DNA from: Fibrobacter sp. UWB16
GTDB lineage: Bacteria; Fibrobacterota; Fibrobacteria; Fibrobacterales; Fibrobacteraceae
Direction of reading: 5' to 3'
NCBI RefSeq assembly: GCF_900215325.1
Contig: NZ_OCMS01000001.1
Location: 806,001-870,000 of the forward strand
Length of the DNA: 64,000 nucleotides
The translations under genes were made by a program, and so were the position numbers. This document shows, piece by piece, positions 16,049 through 25,090 of the stretch (positions are counted from its first letter, which is position 1; each line of letters begins with the position of its first letter). The notes beneath the pieces are model-generated. The model was not told the origin of the DNA, did not search any database, and saw only the letters and a program-made list of their open reading frames with translations.

Positions 16049-19000
16049 CTACCTGAACACGGCGGTAACAGACGTGACTTCACCCGGGTTCACCTTGCGG
16101 GTCATATCCGTGACGCCATCGCTCCAGCCCGTGAACGTGCTGCCAGAATTTGCCTGAGCCGTAAGCGTGACCGGCACATCCCTGTAGAGCGAGACAGTCA
16201 TCGAAGACTTATCCAGAGCAAGGCCATCCACGAGAATCGTGCCAGAACCCTGCGCCGTAAACGTCATTTCAACCGGAGAAGAAAGCGTAAAGTACGATTC
16301 CATCTGTTCACGAACTTTCGCCTGACGCGTCTGGGCAAAGCTCTTTATCGTTTCCAAAGCTTTGCTCATGCTAGATGCATTATAGCCCCAGAATTCCTGA
16401 TCGCGCGCCACTTCAGGTTCCACCTGCGACTGCAAATCGTTGATACGCTTGAGGAGCCTATCCGCCGAGAAGTTCATCGAAAGGAGCACGCTAAAGCGGT
16501 TGATAAACGCATTCTTGAAGCCCTCGTTACTGAGCAAGCGAATCATAAGAATCGTGTGCGGAGAAATAGAGCCGTTCGTCACCTGCTGCTGGCCACCGCC
16601 CATGCCACCCATGCCGAAGCCCATTCCCATACCCATGCCACTTGTGCCGCTAGCATTCGTCACATAGCTGAACACGTTTCCGGTCTGGGTATTGTAAGAC
16701 ACGCCGAAGCCAAAGTCCGTATCGTACATGAACCATTTCCACTTCGTCTTCTGACTTGCGACACGCCACTTCTTCATATTGTTGTGCGGCCAGTCGCTAT
16801 TGTTCAAGAACATTTCAGCCTGCATGTAATTCATGTAGTTGTCGACATCAACCTGGTCTGCAATCTTCTTGTAGTTTGCATCCGATTTCAAATCGTTGTT
16901 CTGCAGCCAATCCAACATAGATTTGTAATCCGCAGAAGAACCGACACTCGCTTCATCTGTACCGCTAGATGTTGTTGCAAGAAGGTCAATATCGTTCGGG
17001 TCATAGCCGTACTTGGTTTCGTAATAGTATTCGTTGTTGCGTTCACGCAAGTCATGGATACCGTAATACTTGCCATTGTAATACACGATAACATAACGGC
17101 CACGCTGGTAATCAACGCCCAAACCTTCTGTCATCGAAGTGCCCACACGGTCGCGCACGTAATCGTCGCCGGAATTGTTACCAAAGTTTCTGAGCGAGAA
17201 AGCCTTAAACTTCTTGAGTTCCGGATAATCCGGGAACAGCGTGTATTTCAGGCGCTTTTCGCCATACTCTTCGCGCAGCGTCACCGCAAAGGACTTCTTT
17301 TCTTTTGCACGGCTGTACTGGCCAGAAATCTTGTAGTCGCCCATCACGCCAAAAGCCGGAGCCTGCGGCTTGCCAGGTTCAAACATTTCCACATAAACCG
17401 GGAGTTCTCGGTTGCTCCAGAAGTTTGCGCCCTTCTTCGGGTCCATCATCGAAGCATTATTGCCCGTCATGTAAAGGCCGGAATCGGGGCTGAACATCGA
17501 AAGCAGATCGGTCGTCACAAAGAGCGCGGCAAGCGTGGGTTGCTTTTCGAAAACGTAAGTACGAATAATTTCTTCACTCGGATAAGAGCCACCGACATAC
17601 GCACGGCAACGCAAAACCGTCGTAGCGCTAATCGTCACCGTAGTCTGCACCACCGGAGAGTTTGAAGTCGGTTCGGCGCCGCCCTGTTCGCAACGAGTGC
17701 CCGCCGGGAATGTCGCCGTCACCGCAGACGTGTAGAAACCAGAAGGCGGAATGTTCACTTCGGCAACTTGAACTTGTTCTGCAAAGACCTCGCCCGCCGT
17801 ATTGCCATAAGGCGACGGAGTCGCAAAGCCCCACTTGCCCGCGCCATCACGAGACCATGAAGCGGTCGTCGGAACGGCACCAAAACGCACAGAATCCAGC
17901 AAAGCGCCTTCGGCATTTACAAAGTACAAAGCACCGCCATCCTTGTCCACCTTGAACGAAGCGTGCGGTTCATGGCCGCGATTGCGAGCAATGTACGACG
18001 TAATCTGAATGGTCGTCGATTCACTTCCCTGAGTTTCAGTTGCAAAAGTTGTTGCCGTTACATTGTTGCGCTTGAGGTCCTTCGCATTATCATCTAAGCG
18101 GACATAGAACACCGATGACAAATCACCCGTACCGCGGAGATTCTTGCCGCTCCAACTGCTGAGCGAATCGCCTTCCTTAAAGTTCACACGGATTTTGTGA
18201 TTTTTGGTGATAAAGCCACGGACAACAAGCTGGTTGACCTTGCTAAGGCTAGACGCATTATTGGTCTTGACAACCACGCGAGAGTAATCCCCACCCTGGG
18301 CAACCTTCATCACAGACCCAATCTGGACAGAGCCATTTTCGCTAAAGCAGAGCGAAGACTTGCCTTGCAAATTTTCGACGTTGTTGCCAGAAGAAGCAGC
18401 ACCGGTATTGCCACCCATACCGCCCATGCCGCCACCCATGTTGCCGCCCCAGCCGCCGCCACCCCAGTTGCCCATTCCGCCACCGAAATCGCCAAAGTTG
18501 AAGCCGCCCATGCCACCCGATGCAGATTCAGAACTGCAATCCGAGCTCATCATATTAAGCGAATCAGAAGGCAAGACATAGTCAGGATAATTCTTGCCCG
18601 AAAGGAAAACGATCATGAAACTTTTGGCAGGAACAGTCGCATTGCCAAAGACCCAACGACGCGGATTAGACAAATCATCCGTAAGCGAATAGCCCTTCAA
18701 ACTCATCGGAGCATCGGACGAGTTGTAAAATTCAACCCATCCCGGATCGTTGCCGTCATTGTCCTTGAGATTTGCATTTGTCGGAGAAACTTCCGAGAAG
18801 AACACCGGGCTATTCCCTTCGAAATGCGGAATAACAGTAGCGGCGCTCGAAGCCGGAGGAACCTGAGCACTAGAAGTGGGAACTAATGCCGAAGAAGATG
18901 ACTGAACTACAGGAGACGACGTTCCCGGAACACCCGCGGAGGAGCTACCCGGAATGCCAGCTGAAGAAAGTCCCGGAGCAAAAGACGAACTGGACCAACC

Positions 19001-19150
19001 GCCCAATTGACCGTCATTGGAATCGGAGCTAATTTCACCAATTCCCGGAGCCGCCATGCCGAAATCCGAAGAATTCGAATCACCGCATGCGGATAAAACC
19101 AAACCAAAACTAATCCCAAATAACGCTACACCAGAAAAGATTTTTTTCAT
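16049..19150 (-). CDS. CotH-family lipoprotein with lamin-tail domain
   Basis: The protein (1033 residues from ATG 19150) has a lipoprotein signal (MKKIFSGVALFGISF..., lipobox LSAC) and a Ser/Pro-rich linker. A lamin-tail domain follows (FFSEVSPTNANLKDNDGNDPGWVEFYNSS...), interrupted by a Gly/Met/Trp-rich insert of about 50 residues. Next comes a chitobiase-like segment (SGFYTSAVTATFPAGTRCEQ), then a large CotH kinase-like domain (about 540-890) with the core VIVYYNGKYYGIHDLRERNNEYY and a later WKWFMYDTDFGFG. A C-terminal InlB/B-repeat-like module ends it. CotH domains phosphorylate spore-coat proteins in Bacillus; in Fibrobacter the substrate is unknown and presumably extracellular. The start is chosen for the AAGGG site and the signal peptide. 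Its terminator is probably the shared hairpin at 15968-16005. Confidence 0.88.
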   Translation of the reverse strand: MKKIFSGVALFGISFGLVLSACGDSNSSDFGMAAPGIGEISSDSNDGQLGGWSSSSFAPGLSSAGIPGSSSAGVPGTSSPVVQSSSSALVPTSSAQVPPASSAATVIPHFEGNSPVFFSEVSPTNANLKDNDGNDPGWVEFYNSSDAPMSLKGYSLTDDLSNPRRWVFGNATVPAKSFMIVFLSGKNYPDYVLPSDSLNMMSSDCSSESASGGMGGFNFGDFGGGMGNWGGGGWGGNMGGGMGGMGGNTGAASSGNNVENLQGKSSLCFSENGSVQIGSVMKVAQGGDYSRVVVKTNNASSLSKVNQLVVRGFITKNHKIRVNFKEGDSLSSWSGKNLRGTGDLSSVFYVRLDDNAKDLKRNNVTATTFATETQGSESTTIQITSYIARNRGHEPHASFKVDKDGGALYFVNAEGALLDSVRFGAVPTTASWSRDGAGKWGFATPSPYGNTAGEVFAEQVQVAEVNIPPSGFYTSAVTATFPAGTRCEQGGAEPTSNSPVVQTTVTISATTVLRCRAYVGGSYPSEEIIRTYVFEKQPTLAALFVTTDLLSMFSPDSGLYMTGNNASMMDPKKGANFWSNRELPVYVEMFEPGKPQAPAFGVMGDYKISGQYSRAKEKKSFAVTLREEYGEKRLKYTLFPDYPELKKFKAFSLRNFGNNSGDDYVRDRVGTSMTEGLGVDYQRGRYVIVYYNGKYYGIHDLRERNNEYYYETKYGYDPNDIDLLATTSSGTDEASVGSSADYKSMLDWLQNNDLKSDANYKKIADQVDVDNYMNYMQAEMFLNNSDWPHNNMKKWRVASQKTKWKWFMYDTDFGFGVSYNTQTGNVFSYVTNASGTSGMGMGMGFGMGGMGGGQQQVTNGSISPHTILMIRLLSNEGFKNAFINRFSVLLSMNFSADRLLKRINDLQSQVEPEVARDQEFWGYNASSMSKALETIKSFAQTRQAKVREQMESYFTLSSPVEMTFTAQGSGTILVDGLALDKSSMTVSLYRDVPVTLTAQANSGSTFTGWSDGVTDMTRKVNPGEVTSVTAVFR

Positions 19151-19362
19151 GTCTGATCCCTTAGAATTGAGCGATACATTTTGAGCGCCACACCAATCCA
19201 ATCCTTGAGTTAAGTATATATTTAGCCGCGTTGCAAAAGCCTCTTTTTTTAACTTCACGTTGTAAAAGGATTGAGCATTTGACAACACGCAAAAAAGCGG
19301 AACAAGGCGTTCCGTTTTACTATTTTTGTCGTGAAAAAATTTTAACAAAAGCAGGATTTTAC

Positions 19363-20733
19363 ATGAATTTCAGCGACTTCAGCAAGGCGAGCCAGCAGTT
19401 CAATCAGTTCAGCCCCGAGATGAAAGAACAGATGATGAAGATGGCAAAAGCCCGCGTAAAGGAAAAATTACTCAAGTGGTTTGCAACACCGACATTTGTG
19501 CTGCTCGGAATTGTTCTCGGTGCAGTCATCGGTGCGCTCACCGCATGCTTCGGCGACATCAGCGACAGACTTTCTGCCATCCGCGATGCAAACCCATTGT
19601 ACTTTATCCCCGCCCTCGCCATCGGCGGTGCCGCTATCGTATTCGCTTATAAGAAATGGGGACGCTGGACAGAACGCGGCATGGACCAGGTCTTCGCCGT
19701 AGGACTCAACAAGGAATCTGACTTTCCACTCGTCTCTATCCCGATGGCCGCTGTGAGCACTTGGCTGACGCAACTCTTCGGCGGAAGCGCAGGTCGTGAA
19801 GGCGCCGCTATGCAAATCGGTTCCGCACTTTCGTACAACATAAGCAAGAAGTTGCCGTTTGAAAATGCTGCACACGTTATGCTCGTGACCGGGCTTGCCG
19901 CAGGCTTCGCTGGAATCTTCCAGGCCCCGATGGCAGCTACCGCATTTGCTTTGGAAGTTCTGCTCGTTGGCCACTTGGAACTTGGAGCATTGCTCCCCGC
20001 CGCTGCTGCCGCATTCACCGCCTGCAAAGTTTCGAGCATGCTTGGATTCCACAAGTTCAGCGTAGATTTGAACAGCGTTCTCGACGCAAGTGGATTTTCG
20101 GCAAGTATTTTCACGAACGAAGGCGCACTCGACGGCAAGTTCCTCGTGAAGCTTGCGCTGATGGGCGTACTCTTCGGAATTGTCGGTGGCGGGTTTGCAA
20201 AGCTCCTCGGACTCTCACAGAACTTTTTTGCTAAGAAGTTCCCGAACAACATCAAGCGAATCGCCATTATGGGCGTTGGAATAAGCGCTTTGCTGTTCGT
20301 GTTTTTCCAAGGACGCTACGCCGGACTTGGAACAAACTTGTTGGATTTGAGTTTTGGGATTAATGCCGCCGGAACCGCCGACTTGATTGGGAACGTCGCC
20401 GGGTACGACTGGATTCTGAAATTCGCTCTCACAATTCTTACACTCTCCGCCGGATTTATCGGCGGTGTCGTCACCCCGCTTTTCGCCATCGGTGCTACGT
20501 TTGGCGTATTCGTTGCGGGAATGTTCGGAATGCCGCTCCCGCTCGCCGCAGCGCTCGGTTTCGCCGCCGTGTTCGCAAGTGCAAGCAACACGCTCTGGGC
20601 ACCGATCCTCATCGCCGGCGAAATCTTCGGATTCAATTGCCTTCCCGCATTCTTCATCGTCTGCACAGTCGCCTACATTTGCAACGGCGGACAATCGATT
20701 TACAAACAAAAGAAGATTAGGATAAAGATTTAA
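19363..20733 (+). CDS. ClC-family chloride channel or H+/Cl- antiporter
   Basis: The integral membrane protein (456 residues) shows the ClC fold pattern of many helices and the selectivity element GGSAGREGAAMQIG (about residues 140-153). The gating Glu of the GREG motif is retained, which in bacterial ClC proteins goes with proton-coupled exchange. Chloride is the default substrate; a fluoride exporter is possible but not shown. ATG 19363 is used because GCAGGA lies upstream and the N-terminus is then a short amphipathic stretch before the first membrane helix. No regulatory CBS domains follow. A strong terminator lies 18 bases after the stop. Confidence 0.9.
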   Translation: MNFSDFSKASQQFNQFSPEMKEQMMKMAKARVKEKLLKWFATPTFVLLGIVLGAVIGALTACFGDISDRLSAIRDANPLYFIPALAIGGAAIVFAYKKWGRWTERGMDQVFAVGLNKESDFPLVSIPMAAVSTWLTQLFGGSAGREGAAMQIGSALSYNISKKLPFENAAHVMLVTGLAAGFAGIFQAPMAATAFALEVLLVGHLELGALLPAAAAAFTACKVSSMLGFHKFSVDLNSVLDASGFSASIFTNEGALDGKFLVKLALMGVLFGIVGGGFAKLLGLSQNFFAKKFPNNIKRIAIMGVGISALLFVFFQGRYAGLGTNLLDLSFGINAAGTADLIGNVAGYDWILKFALTILTLSAGFIGGVVTPLFAIGATFGVFVAGMFGMPLPLAAALGFAAVFASASNTLWAPILIAGEIFGFNCLPAFFIVCTVAYICNGGQSIYKQKKIRIKI

Positions 20734-20745
20734 TAAAGACTAATG

Positions 20746-20904
20746 CTAAAGTGCCCCGCCATTGAGCGGGGCATTTTTGAATTCGATTTCAGCACGAAGT
20801 TCCATGACAAACTGGACAAGTTCTTCTTCGTTGATTCCTATTACTATTTCCCTAAGACTAGTCTCTGTTGTATATCCCTTGTTGTGGGTATAATCAGTTA
20901 AGCC
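20746..20904 (-). pseudogene. Possible C-terminal remnant of a lost gene
   Basis: A 52-codon frame without a usable start runs between stops (TGA at 20905-20907, TAG at 20746-20748). It encodes plausible protein sequence, for example TSLREIVIGINEEELVQF and MELRAEIEF, ending in NGGAL. The amphipathic, Glu-rich character looks like real coding sequence rather than chance. The frame has no ribosome-binding site and overlaps the ClC terminator. The parent family is not recognised. Confidence 0.35.
20751..20779 (+). terminator. Rho-independent terminator after the ClC gene
   Basis: TGCCCCGC and GCGGGGCA form an 8-bp GC-rich stem with a CATTGA loop, followed by five T residues. Confidence 0.88.
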
Positions 20905-21121
20905 TCAAAAAAATCACACCGCCGTAAACGGCAACGATTCAGTGACACTATTTTAAAATTACTAGAATCGTACCACATCAATACATACTCCGTATAGGTA
21001 TGATTTATCACACTTTTTTGCAGTCAGCTCAAGCTTTTTGCTAAAAAAAATCTGTCATTTTCTTTCACTTTTTCCTATATTTTTTGTAGATTACCAAGAG
21101 ACAAAATACAATAGAGGTCTT

Positions 21122-21652
21122 ATGAACGAAACAATCAAATCCTTACTTTCACGTAGAAGCATCCGCAAATTCAAATCTGACGCCGTGAGCAAGGAGCTCA
21201 TCGCACAAGTCGCCGAAGCGGGTATCTACGCCGCAAGCGGCATGGGCAAGCAGGCCGCTACCGTGGTCGCCATCACGAACAAAGGACTACGCGACCGCAT
21301 CTCCGAAATGAACCGCAAGATTGGCGGTTGGGACGAGGGTTTCGACCCGTTCTACGGAGCTCCTGTAATTCTTCTCGTCCTTGCGAAAAAGGAAATTCCG
21401 ACCTACCTGTACGATGGTTCGCTCGCCATGGGGAATCTCATGAACGCCGCTTACAGCCTCGGTCTCGGCAGCATCTGGATTCACCGCGCCAAGGAAGAAG
21501 TCGAAAGCGACGAGGGCAAGGAAATTCTCAAGTCACTGGGCCTGAACGCTGACGAATGGGTTGGTATCGCTCACTGCGCTTTGGGTTATGCCGACTGCGA
21601 ACAGCCCGCAGCACACCCCCGCAAGGAAGGCCGCATCGTCTGGGCGGAATAA
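21122..21652 (+). CDS. Nitroreductase-family flavoprotein
   Basis: The protein (176 residues from ATG 21122, with GAGGTC just upstream) has the family opening, RRSIRKFKSDAVSKE, for FMN phosphate binding. It also has the later AAYSLGLGSIWIHRAKEEV region and a C-terminal GYADCEQPAAHPRKEGRIVW. Small nitroreductases use FMN and NAD(P)H to reduce nitro groups, quinones or flavins; the natural substrate cannot be read from sequence. The insert (IGGWDEGFDPFYGAPVILLVLAKK) is typical of the short, single-domain clade of anaerobes. It appears to be a single-gene transcript. Confidence 0.88.
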   Translation: MNETIKSLLSRRSIRKFKSDAVSKELIAQVAEAGIYAASGMGKQAATVVAITNKGLRDRISEMNRKIGGWDEGFDPFYGAPVILLVLAKKEIPTYLYDGSLAMGNLMNAAYSLGLGSIWIHRAKEEVESDEGKEILKSLGLNADEWVGIAHCALGYADCEQPAAHPRKEGRIVWAE

Positions 21653-21827
21653 TTATCTGGCGGAGTAATTCAAGCAAATTAACTTTTAGAGCTGTTGCAT
21701 TTTTGCAGCAGCTTTTTTAGCCCAGGCGTTGCGGGCCGGCGAATGAGGGCCCACTCGAAGGGGTAGCGAGCAACGCAGTGCGAGCGAGGGGAAGGCTTTC
21801 CCCTCCTACCCTATTTTCCAAGACTTC

Positions 21828-21856
21828 ACTGGATCCTTCGTTTCACTCAGGATGAC
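21828..21856. repeat. Dispersed element, inverted GGATCCAGT...TCATCCTGA type
   Basis: CACTGGATCCTTCG, TTTCA, CTCAGGATGACG is the reverse orientation of the element at 4059-4096. The surrounding gap (21653-21925) also has a GC-rich block with GCGAGCAACGCAGTGCGAGCG and simple TCTCGTCTCTCGTC repeats just before valS. No gene is seen in it. Confidence 0.65.
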
Positions 21857-21925
21857 GCTTTTTTCTCTCGTCTCTCTCGTCTCTCGTCTTTAGTCTCTCG
21901 TCTATTTTACTAAATTTGGCGCATT

Positions 21926-24688
21926 ATGGAAATGGAAACTCGTTATAATCCGAAAATTGTAGAAGACCGTTGGCACGACCAATGGAACAAGAATAATGAT
22001 TTTGCCCCGAGCGGAAAGGGCGAACCGTTCTCCGTCGTCATTCCGCCTCCGAACGTTACGGGTGCTCTGCACCTCGGCCACGCTCTGAACGACACGTTGC
22101 AGGACATTCTCGTCCGCTATCGCCGTAAGACTGGTCGCGACACGCTCTGGATTCCGGGCACGGACCACGCCGGCATTGCCACGCAGGCTGTCGTCGAAAA
22201 GAGACTTTTCCAGGACGAACACAAGACACGCCACGACATTGGCCGCGACGCCCTCGTGGAACGCATTTGGAAGTGGAAGGACGAATACGAAGCCCGCATC
22301 ACGAAGCAGCTCAAGAGCCTCGGCGTCAGCTGCGACTGGAGCCGTCAGCGATTCACGCTCGACCCGGTTTGCGCAAAGGCCGTGCGCCACGCATTCTTCA
22401 ACCTTTTCAAGAAGGGTCTTATCTACCGCGGCAAGCGTCTCGTGAACTGGGACACCAAGCTCCAGACGGCTGTGGCAGACGATGAAATTTATTACGAAAC
22501 TGTGAAGGGTCACTTCTGGACGTTCAAGTATCCTCTCGCCGACGGTTCGGGATTCATCCCGGTTTCGACGACTCGTCCGGAAACGATCATGGGCGATACG
22601 GCTCTCGCTGTGCACCCGAACGACGAACGCTACAAGCAGTTCATCGGCAAGATGCTCAAGGTTCCGTTCGTGAACCGCGAAATTCCGGTGATTGCAGATG
22701 CCATCCTCGTCGATATGGAATTCGGTACGGGTTCCGTGAAGGTGACTCCGGCTCATGACCCGAACGACTACGCTACGGGCCTCCGCCACAAGCTCCCGAT
22801 GATCAACATCATGAACGACGACGGCAGCCTCAACGAGAACGCCGGTCCGTTCCAGGGCATGAAGGGTCAGGCCGCACGCGACGCTGTGGTGAAGGGTCTC
22901 GAAGATCTCGGCCTCCTCATCAAGGTCGAAGACCACGAAATGCAGGTGGGCCATTCCGACCGCAGCAAGACTGTAATTGAACCGTACTTGAGCGACCAGT
23001 GGTTCGTGAAGATGGACGTCCTCGCCGACAACGCTATGAAGGCTGTCACGAGCGGCGAAATCAAGATCATTCCGGAACGCTATGCAAACAAGTACCTCGA
23101 CTGGCTCAAGGAAAAGCGCGACTGGTGCATCAGCCGTCAGCTCTGGTGGGGCCACCGCATTCCTATTTGGCACGCCGACGAAACGACGACCGAAGAGGAC
23201 TTGAACAAGGCATTCGCAGGCCGTAACGACATTTACTATTACAAGGCACAGAACGGCATCTGGCTCATCTGCTCCGAAGAAGAAAACTTGAAGGAAGATG
23301 CAGTTGCCGGTCACAAGATTGTGCAGGAAGAAGACGTGCTCGACACGTGGTTCTCCAGTGGTCTCTGGCCGCACTCCACGATGGGCTGGCCGGAACAGAC
23401 GGACACGCTCAAGAAGTACTACCCGACTTCCGTGCTTGTGACGAGCCGCGACATCATTACGCTCTGGGTCGCCCGCATGGTGCTCTTCAGCCAGGAAAAC
23501 ATGGGCACGGTTCCGTTCCACACGGTGTACATCCACCCGAAGATTTTGGACGGCAATGGCATGACCATGAGCAAGTCCAAGGGCAATGGCGTGGACCCGA
23601 TGGATATCGAAAAGAAGTACGGCACGGACGCACTCCGCTTCGTGATGGCAAGCCTCTGCACCGACAACCAGGACGTTCGTCTCCCGGTGAAGAAGGAAAA
23701 GCAGGAAGATGGTTCTGTCATCAACACGAGCGAAAAGTTCGAAATTGGTCGTAATTTCTCGAACAAGCTCTGGAACGCTTGCCGCTTCTTGTTCCCGCAC
23801 TTGGAACAGGCTGGCGCACTTTCCAAGGACATGCTCCCGATGGATTCTTCGATCTTCGCACTCGAAGACCGCTGGATTCTCTCTCGCTTGAATTCCACCA
23901 TCCAGGACGCAACGAAGATGCTCGAAGAGTTCCACTTTGCTGAACTCGCCGGCTTCCTCTACCGCTTTGTCTGGGACGATGTCTGCTCCAGCTACTTGGA
24001 AATCAAGAAGGCCGTGATCAACAGCGAAACGCTCACCGCCGAAAAGAAGAACGCTATGGCCATTCTCAGCCATGTGCTCCGCGGCGTGATTGACCTGTTG
24101 CATCCGGTGATGCCGTTCATCACGGAAGAACTGAACGCAACGCTCTTCCCGGGTTCTGAACGCGTGATCAACAGTGCATGGCCGAAGGCCGACGCAAGCC
24201 TCATCGACGCCAAGATCGAAGCCGCTTTCAACCAGGCATTCGCTGTCGTGGAAAGCGTGCGTGGCGTGCGCGGTCGCTACAACGTAAGCCCGGCTACCAA
24301 GCTCAAGGCTGTCGTGAGCGTCGATACCGCCGAAACCGAAGCAAGCGTGAAGGACTGCCAGGCCATCATCACCGAACTCGGTGGACTTGAATCGTTCTCT
24401 GTAGCCGTGAAGGCCGCAAAGCCGAAATTCAGCGCAAGCTCCGTGGTGCCGGGTGGCGAACTCTACATCCCGCTCGAAGGTATCCTTGACCCGGCTGCAG
24501 AAATCGCACGCCTCGAAAAGGAAATCGAAAAGGCAAAGGCATTCGCCGCCAGCATCGAACGCAAGTTGTCGAATGAAAAGTTCGTCAATGGAGCTCCGGA
24601 AGCTGTCGTGAACGCCGAACGCACCAAGCTCGCAACGCAGATGGATATCATCGCGAAGAGCACGAAGGCGCTCGAAGAACTCCGCTAA
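21926..24688 (+). CDS. valS: Valyl-tRNA synthetase
   Basis: This is a class I aminoacyl-tRNA synthetase of 920 residues that charges tRNA(Val). The HIGH-type motif is GALHLGHALN (about 46-55) after PPNVT. The editing domain includes STTRPETIMGDTA, and the KMSKS motif is MTMSKSKGN (about 545-553). A C-terminal coiled coil with repeated Ala/Glu/Lys segments (about 850-920) is the tRNA-binding arm typical of ValRS. Length and domain order are normal. Codon use is strongly biased to C-ending codons, consistent with high expression. The start ATG 21926 could also be the second ATG six bases later. A strong terminator follows. Confidence 0.97.
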   Translation: MEMETRYNPKIVEDRWHDQWNKNNDFAPSGKGEPFSVVIPPPNVTGALHLGHALNDTLQDILVRYRRKTGRDTLWIPGTDHAGIATQAVVEKRLFQDEHKTRHDIGRDALVERIWKWKDEYEARITKQLKSLGVSCDWSRQRFTLDPVCAKAVRHAFFNLFKKGLIYRGKRLVNWDTKLQTAVADDEIYYETVKGHFWTFKYPLADGSGFIPVSTTRPETIMGDTALAVHPNDERYKQFIGKMLKVPFVNREIPVIADAILVDMEFGTGSVKVTPAHDPNDYATGLRHKLPMINIMNDDGSLNENAGPFQGMKGQAARDAVVKGLEDLGLLIKVEDHEMQVGHSDRSKTVIEPYLSDQWFVKMDVLADNAMKAVTSGEIKIIPERYANKYLDWLKEKRDWCISRQLWWGHRIPIWHADETTTEEDLNKAFAGRNDIYYYKAQNGIWLICSEEENLKEDAVAGHKIVQEEDVLDTWFSSGLWPHSTMGWPEQTDTLKKYYPTSVLVTSRDIITLWVARMVLFSQENMGTVPFHTVYIHPKILDGNGMTMSKSKGNGVDPMDIEKKYGTDALRFVMASLCTDNQDVRLPVKKEKQEDGSVINTSEKFEIGRNFSNKLWNACRFLFPHLEQAGALSKDMLPMDSSIFALEDRWILSRLNSTIQDATKMLEEFHFAELAGFLYRFVWDDVCSSYLEIKKAVINSETLTAEKKNAMAILSHVLRGVIDLLHPVMPFITEELNATLFPGSERVINSAWPKADASLIDAKIEAAFNQAFAVVESVRGVRGRYNVSPATKLKAVVSVDTAETEASVKDCQAIITELGGLESFSVAVKAAKPKFSASSVVPGGELYIPLEGILDPAAEIARLEKEIEKAKAFAASIERKLSNEKFVNGAPEAVVNAERTKLATQMDIIAKSTKALEELR

Positions 24689-24705
24689 TAGCGGGCTCGC
24701 GAATC

Positions 24706-24760
24706 GTCATTCCCGCCAGAGCCTGTGCTGAGCGCAGTCGAAGTAAGCGGGAATCTCCTT
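24706..24760. repeat. Dispersed hairpin element (ATTCCCGC type)
   Basis: ATTCCCGC (24709-24716) and GCGGGAAT (24747-24754) enclose about 30 bases, including GTGCTGAGCGCAGTCGAAG, and are followed by CTCCTTTT. This is the ATTCCCGC cousin of the ATGCCCGC elements elsewhere in the window. Confidence 0.65.
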
Positions 24761-24773
24761 TTAAACTTTCAAG

Positions 24774-24805
24774 GCAGGCATTCCACACGGAATGCCTGCT
24801 TTTTT
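24774..24805 (+). terminator. Rho-independent terminator after valS
   Basis: GCAGGCATTCC and GGAATGCCTGC form a perfect 11-bp stem with an ACAC loop, followed by six T residues. Confidence 0.93.
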
Positions 24806-25090
24806 GCATTTTACGGCGCCCATCTCTGTAAAGTAATAATTTACAATCCACTTTTTTGATATTTCAACGCGTATTGTAAACAGCGATTTTGTTGTATCAT
24901 CCAGCATAAAACCCCATACAAAACAAGCAACTTATCCGTATCATATACAAAATTTATATGTATTATACAAGAATACAAAAATCATATAAATTACTTTACA
25001 CAAAATTCAGCTAAAAATAAGTTCATCTTTTTCATTTTAATTTATTTATGTTTACAAAGTCTAACAGAATAAAAACAGGAGGAAATTCTG

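Larger units (their letters stand above)
20734..21121. other. Gap between the ClC gene and nitroreductase
   Basis: This 388-base gap holds the ClC terminator, a possible gene remnant on the minus strand (20746-20904), a small inverted repeat GCCGTaaACGGC (20921-20932) and AT-rich sequence that should contain the nitroreductase promoter. No other feature is supported. Confidence 0.5.
24689..25090. promoter_or_regulatory. Upstream region of carbohydrate-binding-like lipoprotein, with GTATCAT sites
   Basis: This gap is 402 bases long. Beyond the valS terminator it is very AT-rich. TGTATCAT lies at 24893-24900 and CGTATCAT at 24937-24944, 44 bases apart in the same orientation as the downstream gene. 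The same motif recurs four times upstream of the lipoprotein gene ending at 60032. A strong AGGAGG ribosome-binding site precedes ATG 25091. Confidence 0.45.

Noticed and set aside
16556-17665. Open frame on the plus strand inside the CotH-type gene
   Set aside because: It is antisense to a well-supported gene and has no ribosome-binding site or recognisable domain.
19289-19317. Hairpin CGGAAC / GTTCCG just before the ClC gene
   Set aside because: The stem is only six base pairs and the position (5' leader of the ClC gene) does not match the end of a known transcript. A terminator or attenuator call is not supported.
21902-24103. Very long open frame on the strand opposite valS
   Set aside because: valS has all synthetase motifs. 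The antisense frame exists because C-ending codons suppress stops in that frame, and its translation is His/Val/Arg-rich without a family pattern. The same applies to the long frames opposite ettA (2426-4033), bamA (11422-13761), the paaK-like gene (14088-15467) and thrC (49710-51134).
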